Shown piece by piece: positions 57,912 through 64,000 of a stretch of DNA of 64,000 nt. Both the position numbers and the translations under genes were made by a program. The stretch covers positions 1 to 64,000 of the forward strand of contig CAJTNR010000005.1 in NCBI GenBank assembly GCA_910577635.1, read 5' to 3'. This stretch comes from an uncultured Vampirovibrio sp. (GTDB taxonomy: Bacteria; Cyanobacteriota; Vampirovibrionia; Gastranaerophilales; Gastranaerophilaceae). The notes under the pieces are model-generated. The model was not told the origin of the DNA. It made no database searches and worked only from the letters and a program-made list of their open reading frames with translations. Numbering within the stretch: position 1 is the first letter of the stretch; the number at the start of each line of letters is the position of its first letter.

Positions 57912-59762
57912 ATGAAAAAAATTGCTTATTTAATCTTAATATTTGTTTTTCTTATCGGCTTTTGTTGTTTAATACTAAAAAAAGACCAAGGCTTTGATAA
58001 AACCCGGCCAAAGAGTAATGACACGGCTTTGGGTATAACTAAAGAATTTTATACATATAAAAATATTACAATTAATGGTGTTGATTATCTTCAAACATCT
58101 GCGCCGATTGGAAAGTTTGGAAGCAGCCTCACTACAAGTATAATGGGTGAGCCAAAAACCTTTAATCCTTATAACTCTAATGATGCAACCAGTTCTGAAT
58201 TGTCAGAAATTATGTATGACGGATTGGTTTTTACAAATCCTTATACAGGCACAATTGAACCTAAACTTGCTAAAAGTGTCAAAGTTATGGATGATAAAAA
58301 AACCTATATTGTTGAGCTAAGAAAAGGAATAAAGTGGTCAGACGGAGTTGAGCTAACCGCGGATGATGTTTGTTTTACTTATAATACAGTAATTTTTGGC
58401 GGTTTTGGCGATGGATCAACAAGGGATGTTATGCTTATTGATGGCAAAGTTCCTATTGTTGAAAAAATTGACAAATATACTGTTAAATTTATCACTCCTA
58501 AGCCTTTCGCTCCTTTTTTAAGGAATTTATCCGCTTCGATTGTTCCAAAACATGTTTTTAAAAAAGCTACTGATAAAGGAAAAAATTATTTTCTAACTTT
58601 TCAAGGGATTGACACAAAGCCTTCCGATATCGTTTATCTGGGACCTTTTCGACTGAGTGAATATTTGCAGGCTCAAAGAGTGGTTTTTGATAGAAACCCT
58701 GATTATTATATAATCAATACAAATAATCAAAAATTGCCTTATTTGAATAAATGGATAATTTTAATTACAGGTGATATGAACAATGATACATTAAAATTTG
58801 AGTCAGGAGCAACAGATGTTTTAAGTATTAATGGATCTTTGTTTGACAGGTATAGAGAATTAAAAAAGTATGCTGATTTTGAACTCTATAACCTTGGACC
58901 AAGTAATAATACAACGTTTGTTGTCTTTAATCTTAACAATAGAAAAAATAAAGAAGGAAAGTACTATGTTAATCCGATAAAACAGGCTTGGTTTCAAGAT
59001 AGAAACTTTAGAAGCGCTATTGATTGGGCTATTGACAGGGATGATCTAATTCTTAATGTTTTTTCAGGATTAGCTGAGCCTTTATATAGTGCTGAGCCTG
59101 TAGGAAGTTTGTTTTTAAATAATAAAGTGGCTCTAGGGCATAAAAAAGATTTAGACAAAGCCCGTGAGCTATTAACTAAAAGCGGTTTTTATAATAAAAA
59201 CGGGGTTTTATATGATAACAAGGGAAACAAAGTTGAATTTGAACTTCTAACAAATGCCGGAAATACCCAAAGAGAAGCAATGGGCGTTTCAATAAAACAA
59301 GACTTAGAAGCTCTTGGAATTAAAGTCAATTTTAAACCAATTGAATTTAACAGCCTTATTAATCGAATTGTAAATCAAGCTGATTATGATTCTGTTATTA
59401 TCGCACTTACTTCCAATATTAACGAACCTAACGCAGGGTACAATGTCTGGACTCCTAATGGAGCTTTGCATATGTTTAACAAAAGAACTCCTAATGATGA
59501 AAAAATTAATACCCCTTCTTATCCTTTTGAACTTGAATTGGAGCAGATTTTCAAAAAAGGCGCACTAGAGCTGGATTTTGAAAAAAGAAAAGCAATTTAT
59601 GACAAGTATCAAGAAATTGTAGCTTATGAGAACCCAATGGTTTATTTGTGCGCTCCTTTGAATATCAGCGCTGTTAGAAAAAAAATAAAAAACATTAATC
59701 CTTCAAGATTTGGAGGTTTATTACACAATATTTCAGAACTATATATTGATAAGGAAAAATAA
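57912..59762 (+). CDS. Family 5 extracellular solute-binding protein (oligopeptide type)
   Basis: 616 residues of the SBP_bac_5 fold (OppA/DppA). N-terminal hydrophobic helix (about 5-22) ending GFCCLILKK acts as an uncleaved anchor or lipoprotein signal. Family motifs: GEPKTFNPYN, IMYDGLVF, EPKLAKSVKV, RKGIKWSDGVELTADDV, FRSAIDWAIDRDDLI, DLDKARELLTKSGF and KQDLEALGIKV. Probable ligand peptides; no permease or ATPase gene is adjacent, so the transporter must be elsewhere. The stop shares one base with the tcdA ATG (TAATG). Leaderless-type promoter. Confidence 0.9.
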   Translation: MKKIAYLILIFVFLIGFCCLILKKDQGFDKTRPKSNDTALGITKEFYTYKNITINGVDYLQTSAPIGKFGSSLTTSIMGEPKTFNPYNSNDATSSELSEIMYDGLVFTNPYTGTIEPKLAKSVKVMDDKKTYIVELRKGIKWSDGVELTADDVCFTYNTVIFGGFGDGSTRDVMLIDGKVPIVEKIDKYTVKFITPKPFAPFLRNLSASIVPKHVFKKATDKGKNYFLTFQGIDTKPSDIVYLGPFRLSEYLQAQRVVFDRNPDYYIINTNNQKLPYLNKWIILITGDMNNDTLKFESGATDVLSINGSLFDRYRELKKYADFELYNLGPSNNTTFVVFNLNNRKNKEGKYYVNPIKQAWFQDRNFRSAIDWAIDRDDLILNVFSGLAEPLYSAEPVGSLFLNNKVALGHKKDLDKARELLTKSGFYNKNGVLYDNKGNKVEFELLTNAGNTQREAMGVSIKQDLEALGIKVNFKPIEFNSLINRIVNQADYDSVIIALTSNINEPNAGYNVWTPNGALHMFNKRTPNDEKINTPSYPFELELEQIFKKGALELDFEKRKAIYDKYQEIVAYENPMVYLCAPLNISAVRKKIKNINPSRFGGLLHNISELYIDKEK

Positions 59763-60442
59763 TGGATGAATTTATAAGACTGGAATCTTTAGTAGGTGAA
59801 AACGCTCTAAAAAAGCTTAAAAGCTCATCAGTTGCGCTTTTTGGACTTGGAGGAGTAGGGGGGTATTGCGCTGAAGCGCTTGTTCGAAGCGCAATAGGTA
59901 GAATTGATTTAATTGATTGTGATAGAATTGATGCTACTAACATAAATAGGCAAATTCTAGCTTTGAATTCAACCATTGGTCAATATAAGACTAAAGTTGC
60001 AAAAACAAGACTGCTTGATATTAATCCTGAACTTATAGTTAATACTTATGAAGTTTTTTTTGATAGTGAAACTTCTTTCCAATTTGATTTTTCTAAATAT
60101 GATTATATTATTGATGCGATTGATTCAATTCCTGGCAAAATTGAACTTATTGTTAAGGCAAATAAAGCTTCAACAAGGATAATTTCTTCTATGGGAAGTG
60201 CTGATAAGCTCAATCCTTCACTATTTTTAGTTGATGATATCTATAAAACAACAACCTGTCCTTTAGCTCGGGTCATGCGCTATGAATTAAAAAAGAGAAA
60301 TATTAAAAAACTAAAAGTTGTATATTCAAAAGAAACTCCAATAACAAAGAAAAAAGCTCCTCTTCCAAGCAGTGCTTTTTGTCCTGGCTGTGCGGGTTTG
60401 ATATTAGCAAGTGAAGTTGTCAAAGATATTATAAAAAATTAA
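59762..60442 (+). CDS. tcdA: tRNA threonylcarbamoyladenosine dehydratase-like E1 enzyme
   Basis: 226 residues of the ThiF/MoeB/E1 superfamily: ATP-binding FGLGGVGGYCAEALVR near 27-42, DLIDCDRID, NRQILAL, IDAIDSIPGKIEL, and a Cys-bearing C-terminus (SSAFCPGCAGL). Length and motifs match TcdA (CsdL/YgdL), which cyclises t6A37 to ct6A in ANN-reading tRNAs. The arginine finger and Cys layout favour TcdA over MoeB/ThiF. Coupled by one base to the upstream binding-protein gene, with no obvious functional link. Confidence 0.88.
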   Translation: MDEFIRLESLVGENALKKLKSSSVALFGLGGVGGYCAEALVRSAIGRIDLIDCDRIDATNINRQILALNSTIGQYKTKVAKTRLLDINPELIVNTYEVFFDSETSFQFDFSKYDYIIDAIDSIPGKIELIVKANKASTRIISSMGSADKLNPSLFLVDDIYKTTTCPLARVMRYELKKRNIKKLKVVYSKETPITKKKAPLPSSAFCPGCAGLILASEVVKDIIKN

Positions 60443-60524
60443 TAATTCTTAATGTAATTACTAGCAATTTATTTTTTGTCTGTGTTTTAATTAATATATA
60501 GTGTGTAGTTAGGGTGATAATTAA

Positions 60525-63500
60525 ATGAGTAAAATCGACAAAAATTTCAATTCAGCTTATGCTGATTATGTTGCAAGAAGTGTACCTGCTAGTCAGTCAA
60601 ACCAGAATAATACCAATCCAATTCAAACCCCTGTAATAATCAATCCCGTTGATATTAACCAGGAAAAAAAGATTGATAAGCTCTTAAAGTACAGCGGTCT
60701 GCTTGCCCTTTTTCTTGTTCCCAGAGCTGCAATTTTATCCTCTAAACTAACACAGAAAAATATTGAAAAAGCGAAAAACGCAGCTTTACAGAATGCTGAA
60801 ATAGAAAAACTTGGCAATGTTATAACCCAAAAACTTGATGAAACACTTAAAGCTATCCAAAAAGAAACACCAAAAACCCAAAAAACCGATAACTACATCT
60901 ATAAAGCACTCGGAATTGGCGGAGGTTGCTTCCTTGCAGGAAGTATCATGGATAAAATCAATAAAGGTGAAAAGCTAACCGATGATGAAAAACAACAAGT
61001 TGTAAATGCTTTCGAAAATGAAAAAAATACTAAGTGGAATACAATAAATAACAATGCAAGAAGAATTGATGGTCATGAAGGCTGGCTTAAATTCATTAAT
61101 GAGAGGATATATAATGATTTGACGCATAAATATACTACCGAACAAAGATATGATTTTGCCGAACTTGATCCGAATAAAAAGGATTTACCTTGTTACTTTA
61201 GTTTACTGCAGAATGTTGAACAAAAAGGCGGTTTTAAGAAAGATAACTATGCTGATGCACTGAGAGAAATTTCACAAGTTGCTAAAAGTTATATAACAGG
61301 CGAAGCACAAAAAGACAAGCCTGGTCTTAAATTAGGGAATACAATCTGGTCTGTAGCAGCTGAATATGCACCTGTTAAAGAAGGTGGTTTGGGTAATGTT
61401 CCACCTGATATTCAAAAGAATATTACTGCTTTAGGTATGAATTTGCCAACGTTCTTACCAATGTATGAACCAACGGGCGAATCAGAGATTAAAGTGGATG
61501 AAAAAGGTGTTGGAACTTATAATTACAAAGGAACAATATTTAATATTAAAAGGGCAGCTCATTTTAGAACTCAAACTTGCAGAAAAGATATTATAACCAA
61601 TACTCCCGTTGAAGTTTATGTTGCAACACCGGATGATAATAAAATACCCGGACCATTAATATTCATTAGAAACGAAAATTATTTTGATACCTATCCTTAT
61701 ACGGGCAATCCAAAAGCTGAAGAGCCTGAAAGAATGGCATTTTTCTCAAAAACTGTTTATGAACTGGCAAAACAGAAAATTAATGATAAGGAAAAACCGG
61801 ACTCTATAACACCAGTTCCTGGATTTGTAGTTGATAATAAAGATGCCTATGAAGCATTTAATGCACCTGATGGAATGCTTCTAAATGATTGGCATGCTGC
61901 CCCTGTTGGTGCTCTTATGCGCTACAAGACAAAAGTTGAATCAGCAGCAGGTAAGTTAGACAAAGATGTCGCAAAAACTCTTGGTGATATGAAAACAATA
62001 CTTATCTGTCACAACTGCGATTATCAAGGTGAAACAAATGTCGGAAACAATGACCTTCAAAGAAAAGAATCAAGCGAAAATATCCTGAATACATTGTTTG
62101 ATTGTTATGCAGCTGATATTGTATCCCATGCTTATTCAGGAATTGATGAACCTAAAGACGATAATGATAATGCGTTTGATACTTCTAATGTCTTTGTATT
62201 TAAAAAGAATTGTTATGATAAATTTGTCAGTCTTTTAGGAATGGGGGTATTCTCAGCAGATTGTGTTTGTCCTGTATCTGAATGCTATACAGATGAAATT
62301 ACCGAACATAGACAGTTGTCAAGACATTTGCTTGAAGCACTTAATGAAAGAAAGAAAGCAAGCGAAGGAAAACCGGAAAAAGAAAAAATCCTTCGTGGTG
62401 TAACTAATGGAAATGATTATGATAAGAATAAAATTGAAAAAAAAGTGTCTTTCTTTATGAATCATACAGGATGGAAATCAAAAAATATAGAAGAAGTAGA
62501 CGAAAAAGAAGAAGCGGATAAATCCTGGTTATTTGGAAAAGATACTTCAATTAAAGATTTAAAACCAGGTGAATTCTGGTTATATGGAAAAGATACTTCA
62601 ATTGAAAATATAATGAAAGCCCGCAAACACAATAAAGAACTTTTCTATAATAATTTTATAAGAGCATTTGCTATAGCTTCTAACGACAAAGATAAAGACA
62701 AATATAAATATAAAAATCCAAATTTAGACAAAAAAGATTTAAATAATGACGATAATTTGACTCCGCTTAAAAAAGTGGTTGAACTTAAAATGGAGAACTT
62801 AAGCCATTTTGTACCTCCTGAATTAACTCCTGAAGAATTGGACAAGACACCGATAATTACTAATGGTGCTCGTTTGGTTACACAAAAAGGCTTCCCGACA
62901 ATGGCAAAAGCTATTGAAGAAGTTTATAAAAACTGGGATAAGAATCATCCTGACCAGCCAAAACCAATCTTCTGTTTAGCAGGTGAAGATGGTGAAGGCG
63001 GTCATCTTAAAGAAGAAATTCTCGCGTTTCAAAAAAGCCTGGGTGAAGATGGTAAAAGAGTGGTGTTCTTTGAAGGATTTGCTCCTTTTCCTATATTTAT
63101 GTGCGGATCGGATTTCTTTGCAATGACAAGTATTTTTGAACCCTGCGGTTTAACCCAAGGTGAATCATTGGCTCTTGGAACCCCTGTTGTTGCAACTGCT
63201 GTTGGAGGTTTAGTTAATACTATAGAAACTGAAAATAATCCCGATAAAGGAAAACATCAATATGGATTACTGGCAGATGTCGGTTTAGTTGATCATACAA
63301 GCGTAGACCAAGTTAATAAAGCAGGTGAAACCTTTGCTAAATCCCTTGATGAAGCACTTGATATTTACTATGGTAAAGAAGGAAAAATAGACTATAAGAC
63401 AATGGTTGAAAACTCAATCAAGCACTTCAATCAAGACTGGATTAGAGATAATAAAGAAGGTCCGATATATGAATATCTTGAATTATTCGGTATTGAAAAA

Positions 63501-63551
63501 GACAATTTAATGAGTCTGGATGAAATAAAAGCAAAAAAAGCTGCTGTTTAA
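60525..63551 (+). CDS. Enlarged glycogen/starch synthase (GT5 family)
   Basis: 1008 residues, about twice a normal GlgA. Residues 1-270 are an added region: disordered start, a hydrophobic segment near 55-72 (SGLLALFLVPRAAILSSKL), a coiled coil, and a second Gly/hydrophobic patch near 128-142. The GT5 core starts at 274 with SVAAEYAPVKEGGLG (ADP-glucose-binding KxGGL as KEGGL), then GMLLNDWHAAP, GVTNGNDYDKN, ITNGARLVTQKG, and the GT-B donor site SIFEPCGLTQGES (869-881) and TAVGGL. A 17-residue tandem duplication (Trp668, Trp685) lies between the two lobes. Role: glycogen synthesis, possibly membrane- or granule-associated. No glgC or glgB nearby. Confidence 0.85.
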   Translation: MSKIDKNFNSAYADYVARSVPASQSNQNNTNPIQTPVIINPVDINQEKKIDKLLKYSGLLALFLVPRAAILSSKLTQKNIEKAKNAALQNAEIEKLGNVITQKLDETLKAIQKETPKTQKTDNYIYKALGIGGGCFLAGSIMDKINKGEKLTDDEKQQVVNAFENEKNTKWNTINNNARRIDGHEGWLKFINERIYNDLTHKYTTEQRYDFAELDPNKKDLPCYFSLLQNVEQKGGFKKDNYADALREISQVAKSYITGEAQKDKPGLKLGNTIWSVAAEYAPVKEGGLGNVPPDIQKNITALGMNLPTFLPMYEPTGESEIKVDEKGVGTYNYKGTIFNIKRAAHFRTQTCRKDIITNTPVEVYVATPDDNKIPGPLIFIRNENYFDTYPYTGNPKAEEPERMAFFSKTVYELAKQKINDKEKPDSITPVPGFVVDNKDAYEAFNAPDGMLLNDWHAAPVGALMRYKTKVESAAGKLDKDVAKTLGDMKTILICHNCDYQGETNVGNNDLQRKESSENILNTLFDCYAADIVSHAYSGIDEPKDDNDNAFDTSNVFVFKKNCYDKFVSLLGMGVFSADCVCPVSECYTDEITEHRQLSRHLLEALNERKKASEGKPEKEKILRGVTNGNDYDKNKIEKKVSFFMNHTGWKSKNIEEVDEKEEADKSWLFGKDTSIKDLKPGEFWLYGKDTSIENIMKARKHNKELFYNNFIRAFAIASNDKDKDKYKYKNPNLDKKDLNNDDNLTPLKKVVELKMENLSHFVPPELTPEELDKTPIITNGARLVTQKGFPTMAKAIEEVYKNWDKNHPDQPKPIFCLAGEDGEGGHLKEEILAFQKSLGEDGKRVVFFEGFAPFPIFMCGSDFFAMTSIFEPCGLTQGESLALGTPVVATAVGGLVNTIETENNPDKGKHQYGLLADVGLVDHTSVDQVNKAGETFAKSLDEALDIYYGKEGKIDYKTMVENSIKHFNQDWIRDNKEGPIYEYLELFGIEKDNLMSLDEIKAKKAAV
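62525..62604 (+). repeat. 51-bp tandem duplication inside the glycogen synthase gene
   Basis: A 51-bp unit begins at 62525 and again at 62576. The first 27-28 bases of each copy (encoding WLFGKDTSI / WLYGKDTSI) differ at one base; the second copy's tail then diverges. It adds 17 residues in frame. Confidence 0.8.
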
Positions 63552-63569
63552 TATGGTAATATAAATAAT

Positions 63570-63601
63570 AAAAAACCTGTATTAATATACAGGTTTTTTT
63601 A
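63570..63601. terminator. Bidirectional terminator between the glycogen synthase and arginase-family genes
   Basis: A 13-bp perfect stem (AAAAAACCTGTAT / ATACAGGTTTTTT) with loop TAAT; A and T runs on both sides. It lies 18 bp past one gene and 8 bp before the convergent stop. Confidence 0.88.
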
Positions 63602-63608
63602 ATGTAAA

Positions 63609-64000
63609 TTATTTTAATAAAGGTAATCTATCTAACATGTTCTTTATTCTAATTGCAGTTTTTGGCATTGGTTCTGCTATTGTTAAACCGACAACATTGA
63701 ACTCATTTGCAATATCATTTATAATTCTTGTTGTTTCATCGACTTTTAAGCCGTTGTTCACTTTTCCTACAGCGATATTCATATCCGCAGGGTCAAGCAC
63801 ATCTAAATCAAAGTGAATTAGCACGTTTTTTGCTCCTGTTTGTTGAATCCAGCTGATAATTGAATTGCTGTTTGTTTTAACCTCATCAACGCTAAGATGC
63901 TTAAGACCAAGTTCTTTTTGTCTTGTTTTGATTTCTTCTTTTTCCCAGTCTCTTAATCCTACAATAAGGATATTTTTAGCATCAATTTTATCAGGCAGCG
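63609..64000 (-). CDS. Arginase/agmatinase-family ureohydrolase, C-terminal part (cut by window edge)
   Basis: The frame is open from the stop at 63609 to the window end, giving the last 129 residues or so. Ureohydrolase features: NILIVGLRDWEKEEI (as in GIRS-type strands), then the manganese site HFDLDVLDPAD, where the family has SxDxDxxDP, and the closing GLTIAEPMP strand, with the family's usual Glu. Arginase, agmatinase or formimidoylglutamase cannot be told apart from this portion. The ATG at 63824 is internal, not the start. Possible polyamine link with the decarboxylase at 1693. Confidence 0.85.
   Translation of the reverse strand, partial: LPDKIDAKNILIVGLRDWEKEEIKTRQKELGLKHLSVDEVKTNSNSIISWIQQTGAKNVLIHFDLDVLDPADMNIAVGKVNNGLKVDETTRIINDIANEFNVVGLTIAEPMPKTAIRIKNMLDRLPLLK

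Overview
The window is a compact, AT-rich bacterial chromosome segment with 40-odd protein genes, gaps mostly under 150 bp and no tRNA, rRNA, CRISPR array or insertion sequence that I can see. Two markers place it on the cyanobacterial branch: rpoC is split into rpoC1 and rpoC2 (47473-53072), and the OmpR-type regulator at 17727-18473 reads as RpaB (Ycf27). No photosynthesis gene is visible. Base composition, the Gram-negative envelope genes and the prepilin-like small genes fit a non-photosynthetic, host-associated relative such as Gastranaerophilales (Melainabacteria/Vampirovibrionia). That assignment is inference from gene content, not from a search.

Layout. 1-560: an XRE regulator between two minus-strand prepilin-like reading frames, one cut by the window edge and one of only 53 codons. 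569-9652: deoB and an Orn/Lys/Arg decarboxylase-like gene, divergent from ligA, a SIMPL protein and a SWIM/SNF2 helicase, then a small acidic zinc-ribbon-like protein. 9736-13692: rpmE-thyX-prfA on minus, lepA on plus. 13844-17048: the RNase Y-YmdB-PHP operon. 17051-23513: a murein-peptide amidase-like gene, rpaB, a coiled-coil protein, a radical SAM protein, a decayed gene, and a DNA-binding protein/histidine kinase/response regulator cassette. 23694-28941: fba, an unknown Ser/Asn-rich protein, rpiB, clpC.

28994-40852 is an envelope block: a minus operon tonB-like, exbB, exbD, exbD, asmA-like, then two exported beta-rich proteins, then a divergent 1457-residue AsmA-like paralogue. It suggests proton-motive-force-driven work on the cell envelope, possibly coupled to lipid transfer. 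40912-43844: a DnaJ-like co-chaperone, a VKOR-thioredoxin fusion and queH. 43965-53115: a strong promoter, rpoB-rpoC1-rpoC2 and a terminator. 53165-63601: a divergent MutS, manC and rmlD-like sugar genes, a family 5 solute-binding protein, tcdA and an enlarged glycogen/starch synthase. An arginase-family gene enters at the right edge.

Regulatory reading. Eight genes lack a Shine-Dalgarno sequence and have a -10-like hexamer ending 6-7 nt before the start codon, which suggests leaderless mRNAs. RNase Y seems to start at a non-standard ATT, because the membrane anchor is encoded upstream of the first ATG. Hairpin terminators close most transcription units.
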